A stretch of DNA of 64,000 nucleotides from Comamonadaceae bacterium (GCA_027484575.1 JAIXSQ010000012.1:1-64000), one strand, 5' to 3'; counted from the stretch's first letter, positions 44,988-54,631 are shown. Numbers and translations: made by a program. Notes: generated by a model from the letters alone, not told the origin.

Positions 44988-46223
44988 ATGACATTGCTGC
45001 CGCATCTGGCGGCGCGCCTCTTTGGCGTGCCGCTGGCCATCCATCGCCCAAAACTTGACGTGATCCTGGCCGTGCTCGGCCCCCGGGTCGGCTTTGCCGA
45101 TCTGGCCGCCGCCCCCGGCTTCACGCCGCCGACACGCGCCACGTCCGGATCGCCGCCCGGTGTGGCCGTCATCCCCATCCACGGCACGCTGGTGCGCCGC
45201 ACCGTGGGGCTGGAGGCCGAATCGGGGCTGACCAGTTACACGGGCCTCGCCGCGCAACTGGACGCCGCCATCGGCAATCCGGCGGTGACGGCCATCCTGC
45301 TCGACATCGATTCGCCCGGTGGCGAGTCGGGCGGCGTGTTCGATCTGGCCGACCGCATCCGCGCGGCCAGCCAGATCAAGCCGGTCTGGGCCGTGGCCAA
45401 CGACATGGCGTTCTCTGCCGCCTACGCGCTGGCGTCCGCCGCCAGCCGGGTGTTCATCTCACGCACGGGCGGTGTCGGCTCGATTGGCGTGATCGCGATG
45501 CACGTCGACCAGTCCGAGAAGGACGCGCAGGACGGCGTTCACTACACCGCCGTGTTCGCGGGCGACCGCAAGAACGACCTCAACCCGCACGAGCCGATCT
45601 CCAGCGAGGCTCACGCCTTCCTGAAGGCCGAGGTCAATCGCATCTATGGCCTGTTCGTCGAAACGGTGGCCCGTCACCGGGGCATCGAAGCGTCCGCTGT
45701 CCGCGACACCGAAGCCGGTCTGTTCTTCGGGCAGGCCGCCGTCGCCATGGGCCTTGCTGACGCCATCGGCACCTTCGACGAGGCGCTGGCGCAACTGCTC
45801 GCATCCCTTTCCCCCAACCCGACTCCGGTGGCCGTGGCCACACGGGCGGGCTCTTTCTGCAACCACCCCAAGGAGTCATTGATGAATGATCGAACCGACC
45901 CCGCTGCTCTTGATCGGCCTCTTGCTGATCCTGCTGGCAGTCCTCCTCAATCGCCCGCCGCCACGTTGAGCGTGGCCGACGCCATCGAGATCGCGCAGAC
46001 CTGCCAGCTGGCTGGCCGCGCCGACCTGATCGCGGGCTTTCTCGAGGCCAACACCGCACCGTCCACGGTGCGCAGCCAGTTGCTCTCGACCAAGGCCGAG
46101 GCCAGCCCTGAGATCGTCAGCCGCATCGCGCCTGACGCCTCTCGCCTCGCACCCGCCAATCCACTGCTCGAAGCCGCCCGGAACCTTGCGGCGCAGTCGT
46201 CCGCACTGAAGAAGGAGATCTGA
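44988..46223 (+). CDS. S49-family capsid protease (lambda gpC type)
   Basis: A 411-residue protein. The protease part shows DIDSPGGESGG and the catalytic Ser143 (AFSAAYALAS), with Lys195 in GDRKNDLNP 52 residues later, the spacing of SppA/gpC enzymes. The last 120 or so residues (from about 295) are low in structure and rich in Ala/Pro and probably act as scaffold, like lambda Nu3; an internal ATG at 45882 could give the scaffold alone. The start at 44988 has GAAGGA before it. Confidence 0.9.
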   Translation: MTLLPHLAARLFGVPLAIHRPKLDVILAVLGPRVGFADLAAAPGFTPPTRATSGSPPGVAVIPIHGTLVRRTVGLEAESGLTSYTGLAAQLDAAIGNPAVTAILLDIDSPGGESGGVFDLADRIRAASQIKPVWAVANDMAFSAAYALASAASRVFISRTGGVGSIGVIAMHVDQSEKDAQDGVHYTAVFAGDRKNDLNPHEPISSEAHAFLKAEVNRIYGLFVETVARHRGIEASAVRDTEAGLFFGQAAVAMGLADAIGTFDEALAQLLASLSPNPTPVAVATRAGSFCNHPKESLMNDRTDPAALDRPLADPAGSPPQSPAATLSVADAIEIAQTCQLAGRADLIAGFLEANTAPSTVRSQLLSTKAEASPEIVSRIAPDASRLAPANPLLEAARNLAAQSSALKKEI

Positions 46224-46224
46224 A

Positions 46225-46605
46225 ATGCCCACCGTCTTTACAGAGGCCATGAACCTGGGCGACCTGCTCAAGTTTGAAGCGCCCAATCTGTACTCACGCG
46301 ACCGCGTCACCGTGGCCGCAGGCCAGAGCCTGCCGCTGGGTACGGTGCTCGGCATCGTCACCGCCAGTGGCAAGTACAAGCAGATCGACCCGTCCGCCGA
46401 GGACGGCACGCAGGTCGCCGCCGGTGTGCTGCTGCAGAACTGCGACGCCACGCTGGCCGACCGCGACAACGGCCTCGTCGTTGCGCGTCACGCCATCGTG
46501 TCCGACCACGCGCTGCAGTGGCCCGAAGCCATCACTGCCGCCGAGAAAGCCTCGGCCATTGCCCAGCTCAAGGCGCTGGGCGTCCTCGTCCGTCAAGGAG
46601 TCTGA
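46225..46605 (+). CDS. Head decoration protein (gpD-like)
   Basis: A 126-residue protein of the lambda gpD type, which stabilises the expanded capsid. The motif VTVAAGQSLPLGTVLGIVT and AAGVLLQNCDATLADRDNGLVVARHAIV are characteristic. AAGGAG stands before the ATG, one base after the protease stop. It lies between protease and major capsid, as expected. Confidence 0.92.
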   Translation: MPTVFTEAMNLGDLLKFEAPNLYSRDRVTVAAGQSLPLGTVLGIVTASGKYKQIDPSAEDGTQVAAGVLLQNCDATLADRDNGLVVARHAIVSDHALQWPEAITAAEKASAIAQLKALGVLVRQGV

Positions 46606-46607
46606 CC

Positions 46608-47618
46608 ATGCAGAACATCTTCGAGAACCCGGCGTTTTCGATGTCGGCGCTGACTGCCGCCATCAACATCCTGCCCAACAACTACGACCGTCTGGCCCAG
46701 ATGGGGCTGTTCGTCGACCGCCCGCAGCGCTTCCGCTCGATCATCGTCGAGCAGCAGAACGGCGTGCTGACCTTGCTGCCGACGATGCCCGTGGGCTCGC
46801 CCGGCACTGTTGGTGTGCGAGGCCAGCGCAACGTGCGCTCGTTCCACATCCCGCACATCCCGCACGATGACGTCGTGCTGCCCGAGGAAGTCCAGGGCAT
46901 CCGCGCCTTCGGCTCGGAGACGGAACTGCAGACGGTGGCAGGCGTGATGGCGCAGCACCTGCAGACGATGCGCAACAAGCACGCGATCACCCTGGAGCAC
47001 CTGCGCTTCGGCGCGCTCAAGGGCTTGATCCTCGATGCCGACGGCAGCGTGATCTACAACCTCTTCACCGAGTTCGGCATCACGCCGCAGACCTTCGCGT
47101 GGGACATCGCCGCGCACGACAGCGCTTTCGACGTCGGCAAGGCCTGCCGCGACCTGCTGCGCTACGTCGAGGACAACCTGCAGGGTGAGCGGATGACCGG
47201 CATTCATGTCCTGGTCGGCAAGGACTTCTTCGAAGCGCTCACGACGCACGACGACGTCATCGCGGCCTACGAGCGCTGGCAGGACGGTCAGGCGCTGCGC
47301 ACGGATATGCGATCTGGCTTCACCTTCTGCGGCATCACCTTCGAGGAGCATCGCGGTCGCGCGACCGCGCCCGGTGGCACCGTGCGCCGCTTCGTTGAGG
47401 AGGACGAAGGCCACGCCTTCCCGCTGGGCACGATGGACACCTTCGCCACCTACTACGCGCCCGCCGACTTCAACGAGACGGCCAACACGATGGCGCTGCC
47501 GCTCTACGCCAAGCAGGAGCCGCGCAAGTTCGACCGGGGCACCGACCTGCACACGCAGGCCAACCCGCTGCCGCTGTGCCACCGACCGCAGCTGCTGGTG
47601 AAGCTGGAGATCGCGTGA
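46608..47618 (+). CDS. Major capsid protein (gpE family)
   Basis: A 336-residue major capsid protein of the lambda gpE family. It begins MQNIFENPAFSMSALTAAINILPNNYDRLAQMGLF; FHIPHIPHDDVVLPEEVQGIRAFG and the ending with FDRGTDLHTQANPLPLCHRPQLLV are typical. The size matches gpE (341). CAAGGAG precedes the ATG. With gpD, the portal and gpW it completes a lambda-type head set. Confidence 0.95.
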   Translation: MQNIFENPAFSMSALTAAINILPNNYDRLAQMGLFVDRPQRFRSIIVEQQNGVLTLLPTMPVGSPGTVGVRGQRNVRSFHIPHIPHDDVVLPEEVQGIRAFGSETELQTVAGVMAQHLQTMRNKHAITLEHLRFGALKGLILDADGSVIYNLFTEFGITPQTFAWDIAAHDSAFDVGKACRDLLRYVEDNLQGERMTGIHVLVGKDFFEALTTHDDVIAAYERWQDGQALRTDMRSGFTFCGITFEEHRGRATAPGGTVRRFVEEDEGHAFPLGTMDTFATYYAPADFNETANTMALPLYAKQEPRKFDRGTDLHTQANPLPLCHRPQLLVKLEIA

Positions 47619-47920
47619 TGGGCCTCGCCGAACAGGTCTATGCCGCCGCCACTAACGCGGGCCTGCTGCACGATTGCCATTGGCAGCCTGCCGATGGCTC
47701 GCCGATGCAGACGCACGCGGTCGGCTTCGCCGCGCCGGACGACACCGTGTTCGATGGGCTGGCCTCGACCACCGAACACCAGATTTTCTACCCGGCCTCG
47801 GTGTTCGTGGGTCTGGCCCCGCGCGACACGGTGGAGATCGGCGGCGTGATCTATCAGGTGCGCGACATCCGAGCCGTGGGCGATGGCTCGGAGATGCGCG
47901 CCAAGCTCACAAGGCTCTGA
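47618..47920 (+). CDS. Head-tail joining protein (gpFII-like)
   Basis: A 100-residue beta-rich protein, MGLAEQVYAAATNAGLLHDC, ending in VGLAPRDTVEIGGVIYQVRDIRAVGDGSEMRAKL, which fits the gpFII/neck fold: the ring to which the tail attaches. Its ATG shares a base with the capsid stop. Sequence similarity to gpFII is weak and the call leans on position. Confidence 0.7.
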   Translation: MGLAEQVYAAATNAGLLHDCHWQPADGSPMQTHAVGFAAPDDTVFDGLASTTEHQIFYPASVFVGLAPRDTVEIGGVIYQVRDIRAVGDGSEMRAKLTRL

Positions 47921-47923
47921 CCC

Positions 47924-48370
47924 GTGTCCGGCAACTCGATCCGCGAACAGATTCTGCTCGCGGTGATGGCGGCTGTCCGCACGCCGGTGGAATCGCTCGG
48001 GGCCACGCTACACCGCTCGCCCACGGTGGCCATCAGCCGGGAGCAATGCCCGGCGCTGGTGGTGTTCCCCGAGTCCGAATCCATCACCGAACGCGCCAAC
48101 GACCGCGTCACGCGTGAACTGATCGTGCGCCTCGTCGCGCTGGCCCGCGCGGTGCCGACCGCGGTTCCGGAGACAGAAGCCGACCGGCTGCTGACCGCCG
48201 CCCACGCCGCGCTGCTCGCCGACCGGAATCTGGGTGGCTTGTGCCTTGGCATCCGCGAGCAGGAATGCGAATGGGACGTCGAGGACGCCGACGCGGTGGC
48301 CGCCGCTATTCCCGCGCGCTACGCGATCACCTACCGGACGCTCGACACCGATCTTTCAACCAACGGATGA
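47924..48370 (+). CDS. Tail terminator-like protein (gpU/gpZ position)
   Basis: A 148-residue protein with GTG start, MSGNSIREQILLAVMAAVRTPVESL. The middle PALVVFPESESITERANDRVTRELIVRLVALARA and the end PARYAITYRTLDTDLS fit tail terminator or minor tail proteins in this genome place, which cap the tail tube. The family cannot be proven from sequence alone. It overlaps the next gene. Confidence 0.65.
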   Translation: MSGNSIREQILLAVMAAVRTPVESLGATLHRSPTVAISREQCPALVVFPESESITERANDRVTRELIVRLVALARAVPTAVPETEADRLLTAAHAALLADRNLGGLCLGIREQECEWDVEDADAVAAAIPARYAITYRTLDTDLSTNG

Positions 48371-48597
48371 CTCCCATGACCTCACTCGTTTTGATCCGCC
48401 CACACACCCACGCGGGTAAGCCGCTCCAGCCGGGCGAACGGCTTGAAGTGGAAGGCGGCACCGCCGACTGGCTCATCGCCAACGGCATCGCCCGCCACGA
48501 CCACCAGCCCACTCCCGTACCGCAGCCCGGAGGCGACGGCACACCCATCGAACCCATTCGCCCCATCACCACCCAACGCAAGGAATCCAAATCATGA
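48367..48597 (+). CDS. Small tail-module protein (DUF7210-like)
   Basis: A 76-residue protein, LVLIRPHTHAGKPLQPGERLEVEGGTADWLIANGIA, followed by a Pro-rich tail. Such proteins, with the H-T/E-H-A-G pattern and ADWLI-x2-G-I, stand directly before the tail tube gene in many phages (DUF7210, as I remember it). Two ATGs are possible: 48367, overlapping the previous stop (ATGA), and 48376. Confidence 0.65.
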   Translation: MTPMTSLVLIRPHTHAGKPLQPGERLEVEGGTADWLIANGIARHDHQPTPVPQPGGDGTPIEPIRPITTQRKESKS

Positions 48598-49346
48598 GCA
48601 CATACGCCAGTTTTCAGGGCCGCGTCTTCCTCGGCAAGCGCGACGAGTCCGGCCTGCCCATCGAAGTGCGCTCGCCCGGCAACGTCGCCGAGCTCAAGCT
48701 CTCGCTCAAGACCGACGTGCTGGAGCACTACGAGAGCCAGACCGGTCAGCGCTCGCTCGACCACCGGATGGTCAAGCAGAAGTCGGCCACCGTGAACCTC
48801 ACCATCGAGGAGTTCACCAAGGAAAACCTCGCCCTGGCGCTGTACGGCAACCACGTCACCGGCAGCACGGGCTCGGTGACCGCCGAAACCATCGGCGGCG
48901 CGGCTCCGGTGGTCGGCGACCGCTACTTCTTCGCCCATCCCAAGGTATCGGCACTGGTGGTGACCGACTCGGCGGGCACGCCCGCGACACTGACCGCAGG
49001 CACGCACTACACCGCCGACACCGACTTCGGTGCCCTCCAGTTTCTGGATACCACCGGCTTCACCGCACCGTTCAAGGCCGCTTACAGCTATGGCGTCGCC
49101 ACCGAGATCGGCATCTTTACGCAGGCACTGCCCGAGCGTTACCTGCGGCTCGAAGGCATCAACACCGCGCAGGGGAACGCCAAGGTGCTGGTGGAGCTGT
49201 ACCGCGTGGCCTTCGACCCGCTGAAGGAAATCTCCTTCATCTCGGACGAGTACAACAAGTTCGAGCTGGAAGGCTCGCTCCTGGCCGACACCACCAAGCC
49301 CTACGACGCGGTGCTCGGCCAGTTTGGCCGCATCGTGCAACTGTGA
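48594..49346 (+). CDS. Major tail tube protein
   Basis: A 250-residue protein, MSTYASFQGRVFLGKRDESGLP, mostly beta. VAELKLSLKTDVLEHYESQTGQRSLDHRM and the ending YNKFELEGSLLADTTKPYDAVLGQFGRI are typical for major tail proteins of siphoviruses. It makes the tube that is later measured by the 1345-residue tape measure. Overlaps with the gene before (ATGA) and touches the next. Confidence 0.88.
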   Translation: MSTYASFQGRVFLGKRDESGLPIEVRSPGNVAELKLSLKTDVLEHYESQTGQRSLDHRMVKQKSATVNLTIEEFTKENLALALYGNHVTGSTGSVTAETIGGAAPVVGDRYFFAHPKVSALVVTDSAGTPATLTAGTHYTADTDFGALQFLDTTGFTAPFKAAYSYGVATEIGIFTQALPERYLRLEGINTAQGNAKVLVELYRVAFDPLKEISFISDEYNKFELEGSLLADTTKPYDAVLGQFGRIVQL

Positions 49347-49357
49347 TGGGGACTGCC

Positions 49358-49756
49358 ATGAGCGATCTGGAAACCCTCATCCCGCAGGCGGTGGACCTGG
49401 TCATCGATGGCGAGCCGCTGGCGATCAAGCCACTCAAGGTCGGCCAGATGCCCGCCTTCCTGCGCGCCATCACCCCGGTGATGCAGCAGATCGGCGGCGA
49501 TGGCATCGACTGGCTGGCGCTGTTCGGCGAGCGCGGCGACGACTTGCTGACGGCGGTGTCGATTGCCGTCGGCAAGCCGCGCGCGTGGGTCGATGAGCTG
49601 GCCGCCGACGAGGCCATCCTGTTGGCGGCCAAGGTGATCGAGGTCAACGCCGATTTTTTTACCCGGACGGTGATGCCTCGGCTCGACGGGGTGATCGCGC
49701 GGACGGGCGCAACGGCAGCAATGGCCACGGGTGGTTCGACACCGTCCAGCACCTGA
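49358..49756 (+). CDS. Tail assembly chaperone gpG (short product)
   Basis: A 132-residue protein beginning MSDLETLIPQAVDLVIDGEPLAIKPLKVGQMPAFLRAI. It is the gpG-type chaperone that coats the tape measure during tail assembly. Codons 100-101 are TTT TTT within a T7 run, where part of the ribosomes should slip to make the long form. The ATG at 49346 is an alternative start, four codons earlier. Confidence 0.85.
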   Translation: MSDLETLIPQAVDLVIDGEPLAIKPLKVGQMPAFLRAITPVMQQIGGDGIDWLALFGERGDDLLTAVSIAVGKPRAWVDELAADEAILLAAKVIEVNADFFTRTVMPRLDGVIARTGATAAMATGGSTPSST

Positions 49757-49962
49757 TCGCCCACGGCCACCGGTTGCCGGACATCCTCGACTACACCCTG
49801 GCGCAGGTGCGCGGCTTCGCCGCCGCCACCGCGCGGGAGGACGTCGCACGCGATGCACGGCTTCTGTCGTTGATCGCCATCGGCGCACGCGGTGACGCCC
49901 GCCACCTCGACCAGACCCTCGACAGGCTCCAAGACCATGCGCATCTCGGTTCGCATCGATAG
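49358..49962 (+). CDS. Tail assembly chaperone gpGT (-1 frameshift product)
   Basis: The -1 frame is open from the slippery site to the TAG at 49960-49962 and adds 100 residues to the first 101 of gpG, giving 201 in total. The added part (WFDTVQHLIAHGHRLPDILDYTLAQVRGFAAATARED) has the look of the T domain, which binds the tube protein. No start codon or ribosome site of its own is evident for this part. The end overlaps the next gene by 26 bp. Confidence 0.8.
49654..49660 (+). promoter_or_regulatory. Programmed -1 frameshift slippery site
   Basis: Seven T in the phase T-TTT-TTT relative to the gpG frame (GAT TTT TTT ACC), an ideal X-XXY-YYZ heptamer for -1 slippage. It lies exactly where the second frame becomes open. 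Confidence 0.82.
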
Positions 49963-50581
49963 CAAGGCCGCGCAGGCGCAGTTGCGCCGCTGGGGCGGCG
50001 AGTTCCGCGAGAAGGTGCAGAAGGCGGTCGCGCGCGGCATCGCCAGTGAGGCCACCGAACTCAAAGAGGACGTGCGCAGCCACGTCGCAGGCCAGATGGC
50101 GGTGGTCAAGAAATCCTTCGTCAAGGGTTTCACCGCCAAGGTGCTCGACAAGGATCGGAGTCGGCTGCCCGCGCTCTACGTCGGCTCGCGCATCCCGTGG
50201 TCGGGTATCCACGAGCGTGGCGGCGTCATTGGTGGCCGGATGCTGATCCCGCTGCACGGGCGCGTGGGCCGCAAACGCTTCAAGGCGCAGATCGCCGAGC
50301 TGATGCGCGGTGGCAATGCCTATTTCATCAAGAACGCCAAGGGGAACATCGTGCTGATGGCCGAGAACATCAAGGAACACGACCGGCCACTGTCGGGCTT
50401 CAAGCGCCGCTACCGCAAGGCCGAGGGCGTCAAGCGCCTCAAGCGCGGCGCGGACGTGCCCATTGCCGTGCTGGTGCCGCGCGTGCAGCTCAAGAAGCGT
50501 CTGAACGTCGAACGCATCGTCGCCGGTCGCATCCCGCGCCTCTCCGCCCGCATCGAGAAGCAGTTGCGGCTGGTGGACTGA
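49937..50581 (+). CDS. Tail protein (DUF6441-like)
   Basis: A 214-residue basic protein: MRISVRIDSKAAQAQLRRWGGEFREKVQKAVARGIASEATELKEDVRSHV, followed by VVKKSFVKGFTAKVLDKD and GRMLIPLHGRVG. This fits a phage tail family that I remember as DUF6441, located between the tail chaperones and the tape measure. The fold may resemble tail completion proteins (HK97 gp10-like start). ATG is inside the gpGT 3' end. Confidence 0.65.
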   Translation: MRISVRIDSKAAQAQLRRWGGEFREKVQKAVARGIASEATELKEDVRSHVAGQMAVVKKSFVKGFTAKVLDKDRSRLPALYVGSRIPWSGIHERGGVIGGRMLIPLHGRVGRKRFKAQIAELMRGGNAYFIKNAKGNIVLMAENIKEHDRPLSGFKRRYRKAEGVKRLKRGADVPIAVLVPRVQLKKRLNVERIVAGRIPRLSARIEKQLRLVD

Positions 50582-50583
50582 AG

Positions 50584-53500
50584 ATGGCGAACCGAATTTC
50601 CATCCTCGTTGCGCTCGAAGGGGCCGACGAGGGGCTCAAACGCGCCATCACATCTGCCGAGCGCAGCCTCGGCGAGTTTGGCTCGAACGCCAAGACCGCT
50701 GGCGACAAGGCCGCCGCCGGGATGGCCGAGGTCAAGGCCGGGATGAACGCCTTCGGCGATCAGGTCGCCAAGGCCAAGACGCAGTTGCTGGCCTTCCTCA
50801 CCCTCAACTGGGCGGCGGGCAAGGTGCAGGAGATCGTCCAGATCGCCGACGCCTGGAACATGATGTCCGCACGCCTGAAGCTCGCCACCGCAGGCCAGCG
50901 CGAATACACGGTCGCGCAGAAGGATCTGTTCGCCATCGCGCAGCGCATCGGCGTGCCGATCCAGGAAACCGCCACGCTCTACGGCAAGCTCCAGCAGGCC
51001 GTGCGGATGCTGGGTGGCGAGCAGAAGGACGCGCTCTCGCTCACCGAGAGCATCTCGCAGGCGCTGCGCATCTCGGGCGCATCGGCCACCGAGGCGCAAT
51101 CATCCCTGCTGCAGTTCGGTCAGGCACTCGCCTCGGGCGTGCTGCGCGGCGAGGAATTCAACTCCGTCGTCGAAAACAGTCCACGTTTGGCCAAGGCGCT
51201 GGCCGACGGCCTGAACGTGCCCATCGGAAGGCTGAGGAAGCTCGCCGAAGAAGGGCGGCTCACCGCCGACGTGGTGGTCAACGCCTTAATGAGCCAGAAG
51301 GACAAGCTGGCCGCCGAGTACGCGCAACTGCCGATGACCGTCAGCCAGGCCTTCACGCGCCTGTCGAACGCATTCGGCCAGTGGATCAGCAAGCTCGACG
51401 AATCGACCGGCTTCACCAAGAAGCTCGCCGAGGCGCTGACGTGGCTGTCGGAAAACCTGGACACGGTGATGAAGTGGCTGGGGCGCATCGCCGAGGTCGG
51501 CCTCGCGGTGCTGGTCTACCGCTTGATCCCGGCGCTGATCATCGCGTGGCAGACTGCGGGCGCTGCGGCGGTGACGGCGGCCAGCACCACGGCGGCGGCG
51601 TGGGCGACGGCGAACCTGTCCCTGTCGAACGCCATCGCCACGGTCGGCAAGCTGCGCGTGGCCTTCGCCGTGCTCGGGGCGGCCATCATCGGCTGGGAGA
51701 TCGGAACGTGGCTGTCGGAGAAGTTCGAGATCGTGCGCAAGGCGGGCATCTTCATGGTCGAGGTGCTGATGAAGGGCATCGAGCACCTGCGCTTCCAGTG
51801 GGAGGTGTTCGCCGCCATCTTCACATCCGACACCATCGCCGAAGCCACCAAGCGCCACGAGCAGCGGCTCGCGGAGATGAATCGCATCTTCGCCGAGATG
51901 TACGCCGATGCCACCGAAGGCTCGAATGCGGCCAAGGGCGCGATGGACACCGCAGCCACCGCTGCCGAGGAGATCGCCAAGCGGTTAGAGGCCGTGCGCC
52001 AGGGCACGCAGGAAGCGGTCGGGCGCGGCATCGAGGCGGTTCACGCCGCGCTGGAAAAGCTCAAGTCCCGGCTGGGTGAGGTCGAACAGGCCGTGGGCAA
52101 GGCCCAGGGCGTGGTCAACGACGCCACCGCCAAGATGGCCGAGGCCTACAAGGGCTTCACCGCCATCGTCGAGGCCAATCTGCAAACGCAGATCACGGCG
52201 GTGAAGGCGCGCTATGAGCAGGAAAAGGCGGAACTGGAGCGCACCCAGCAGTCCGAAACCGCCAAGATCACCAAGTCCACCCAGCTACTCACCGAAGCGC
52301 TGACGCAGCAGACCACGCTGCGCCGTCAGGCCACCACTGACACCCTCGGCCTGATCGATCAGGAAACTCAGGCGCGCAAGGACGCCGCCGCCCGGCAAGG
52401 CCAGACCGAGGAAGAGCGCCGGGCCAACGTGCAGCGTGTCGAGAACGACATCCTCGCCACGAAGCGCCAGACCCTAGCGCAGGCGCTCTCCGAGTACCGC
52501 CAGCACATCGACGCCCTCAACGCCGAGGCCAACCGGCATCTGGCTGAAGTGCAGCGCATCGAGGAGGCCAAGCGCCAGTTGTCGATGTCCACGGAGGAGC
52601 GCATCCGCGACATCCGCCGCCAGGGCATGACGGAGTATGAGGCGACTGAGGACCGTAAGCGCCAGATTGCCGAGATGCAGGAGCAGGCGCGCCGGGCGCT
52701 GGCCAACGGTGAACTGGAGCTTGCCCGCCAGCTCGCGCAGAAGGCGATGGACATGGCCGCGCAGGTGGCCACCAGCCAGACCAACGAGGCCAAGCGCGGC
52801 GAGGAGGCGCGCAAGCAGTCCGAGCAGGCGGTGTCGCAGGTCACGCAGCTCGAAGCGCAGTCGCGCGAGGCGTACCGCAGGCAGGAGTACCAGCAGGCCA
52901 CCGATTTGATGCGGCAGGCCGATCAGCTGCGCGCCGAACTGGCGCAGAAGGCCAAGGACGCCGATGCGCAGGCCGCGCAGGGCAAACAGGGTGTGCGTGA
53001 GGCCATCGACCGCATCCGCCAGTCCGAGGAAATTCTCAACCAGACACTGGATGCCGAAGCGAAGGCGCACCAGACAGCGGCACGCTCGGCAATCACGGCG
53101 CGCGATGAGATTCAGCGGACGCTGACCGAGACCACGCGCCAGATCGACGACATCACGGCCAAGCTCAAGGACGGTCTGAAGGTCACGCTCGATGCCGACA
53201 CCACGCGCTTCGACCAGGCCATCGCCGATCTGGACAAGGCGCTCGCCGAGAAGGAGTACCTGCTGCAGATTCAGGCCGACTTGCAGGAAGCGGAAAAGAA
53301 GCTCAAGGAATACGAGGCGCTGCTGAAGGAAGGCAAGACGCTGCCGGTCGATGCCGATGTGTCCAAGGCCCGGGATGCACTGGACAAGCTCAAGGCCTAC
53401 GCCGACCAGAACGCGCAATTCGAGCTGAAGGTGGCGACCGAGAAGGCGCAGGCGGCGATCACCAATGTCGAGGGAATGATCAAGGCGCTGGATCGCATCC

Positions 53501-54621
53501 AGACCGAATCTCAGCATCAGGTGGCCAGCAACGTCGGCGCGGTTCGCGGGGAGATCGACAGCCTCAATGGGCGCAACACGTCCAGCACCCACACCATCTA
53601 TGTGACCAAGGTGGAAACCAATGCCACGGGCGGACTGGTCGGTGGCGTGCGGCGGTTTGCCGACGGCGGTGCGGTGGCTCCGGCCTTTCCCCGGATGAGC
53701 GGTGGCTCGGTGCCCGGCTCCGGCCACCACGACACCGTGCCGCGCACCTTGGACGCCGGTGCCTTCGTGATCCGCAAGGCAGCCGTGCAGAAGTACGGCA
53801 GCGGCGCGCTCTCGCGGTTGGCCAGCGGGGTCGCACACTTTGCACGCGGCGGCCCGGTGGCGATGTTCGGGGGCGGCAAGACGCGAGATGCCGACCCGAA
53901 CGACAAACCAAGCAGGCCAAAGAAGAACCGCGAAGCGTTCGAGGCCCTGAAGATGATCGACCTCGGCCTGCAGGGGATGAACGAATACACCAGCTGGCTG
54001 CAATGGAACTACGGCGCATCGGTCAGTCTGGATATGCGCAGCAAGTCGATGGACAACTACGGCAAGCAGGCGCAGCAGGATCGCCGCACGCTGGAAGAGT
54101 TCATGAGTCGCAAGACGCTCACCGGAAATGAGCGCCAGAACCTCGAACGCATCAAGCAGACGTGGCGCTCGGCGATGGCGCAGCCCCTGCTCTGGGGCAA
54201 AGACCTGGAGCGCGAGCTGATCGACTACATGGAGCAGAACCAGGGAGAGTTCTACCGGCGCGGCGGGCTGTCGAAGTCGGACACCGTCCCGGCGATGCTC
54301 ACCCCCGGTGAGTTCGTCGTGAACCGGCAGGCCGTCTCTCGCTACGGCGCAAGCTTCTTCGAGGCCATCAACAACCTGAACGCTCCGGCGCAGGCACTGG
54401 CCGGACGCGCGCTGGCAGGCATTCAGGGCTTTGCCTCGGGCGGTATGGTGCAGCCCGCAAGCCGCAGCCTGCCGCGTCCCTCGCTGCCCGACAGCGCGCC
54501 GACGCGCACCGTGCGCGTGGAGCTGTCCTCGGGACAGCAGAAGGTCAACGCAACGGTCGATGCGCGCGACGAAGCGCGACTGCTGCAACTGCTGGACGCC
54601 GCTCGCGCCCGCACTTCCTGA
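50584..54621 (+). CDS. Tape measure protein
   Basis: A 1345-residue protein that sets tail length. N-terminal part: tape measure domain (about residues 75-290) with GVPIQETATLYGKLQQAVRMLGG and LRGEEFNSVVENSPRLAKALA. Then two hydrophobic stretches (about 305-325 and 355-375) for membrane passage, and a very long coiled coil rich in Ala, Gln, Glu and Arg (about 460-1000). The last third has two Gly-rich PGEFVV/DAGAFVIRK motifs (SKSDTVPAMLTPGEFVVNRQAV), usual in such proteins. From the length a tail of about 200 nm is expected at 1.5 A per residue. Confidence 0.93.
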   Translation: MANRISILVALEGADEGLKRAITSAERSLGEFGSNAKTAGDKAAAGMAEVKAGMNAFGDQVAKAKTQLLAFLTLNWAAGKVQEIVQIADAWNMMSARLKLATAGQREYTVAQKDLFAIAQRIGVPIQETATLYGKLQQAVRMLGGEQKDALSLTESISQALRISGASATEAQSSLLQFGQALASGVLRGEEFNSVVENSPRLAKALADGLNVPIGRLRKLAEEGRLTADVVVNALMSQKDKLAAEYAQLPMTVSQAFTRLSNAFGQWISKLDESTGFTKKLAEALTWLSENLDTVMKWLGRIAEVGLAVLVYRLIPALIIAWQTAGAAAVTAASTTAAAWATANLSLSNAIATVGKLRVAFAVLGAAIIGWEIGTWLSEKFEIVRKAGIFMVEVLMKGIEHLRFQWEVFAAIFTSDTIAEATKRHEQRLAEMNRIFAEMYADATEGSNAAKGAMDTAATAAEEIAKRLEAVRQGTQEAVGRGIEAVHAALEKLKSRLGEVEQAVGKAQGVVNDATAKMAEAYKGFTAIVEANLQTQITAVKARYEQEKAELERTQQSETAKITKSTQLLTEALTQQTTLRRQATTDTLGLIDQETQARKDAAARQGQTEEERRANVQRVENDILATKRQTLAQALSEYRQHIDALNAEANRHLAEVQRIEEAKRQLSMSTEERIRDIRRQGMTEYEATEDRKRQIAEMQEQARRALANGELELARQLAQKAMDMAAQVATSQTNEAKRGEEARKQSEQAVSQVTQLEAQSREAYRRQEYQQATDLMRQADQLRAELAQKAKDADAQAAQGKQGVREAIDRIRQSEEILNQTLDAEAKAHQTAARSAITARDEIQRTLTETTRQIDDITAKLKDGLKVTLDADTTRFDQAIADLDKALAEKEYLLQIQADLQEAEKKLKEYEALLKEGKTLPVDADVSKARDALDKLKAYADQNAQFELKVATEKAQAAITNVEGMIKALDRIQTESQHQVASNVGAVRGEIDSLNGRNTSSTHTIYVTKVETNATGGLVGGVRRFADGGAVAPAFPRMSGGSVPGSGHHDTVPRTLDAGAFVIRKAAVQKYGSGALSRLASGVAHFARGGPVAMFGGGKTRDADPNDKPSRPKKNREAFEALKMIDLGLQGMNEYTSWLQWNYGASVSLDMRSKSMDNYGKQAQQDRRTLEEFMSRKTLTGNERQNLERIKQTWRSAMAQPLLWGKDLERELIDYMEQNQGEFYRRGGLSKSDTVPAMLTPGEFVVNRQAVSRYGASFFEAINNLNAPAQALAGRALAGIQGFASGGMVQPASRSLPRPSLPDSAPTRTVRVELSSGQQKVNATVDARDEARLLQLLDAARARTS

Positions 54622-54631
54622 AGGTTTTCCG

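Noticed and set aside
49774..49962. Independent small gene after gpG
   Set aside because: No ribosome site, and the frame is open back to the T7 slippery site, so it is better explained as the frameshifted part of gpGT.
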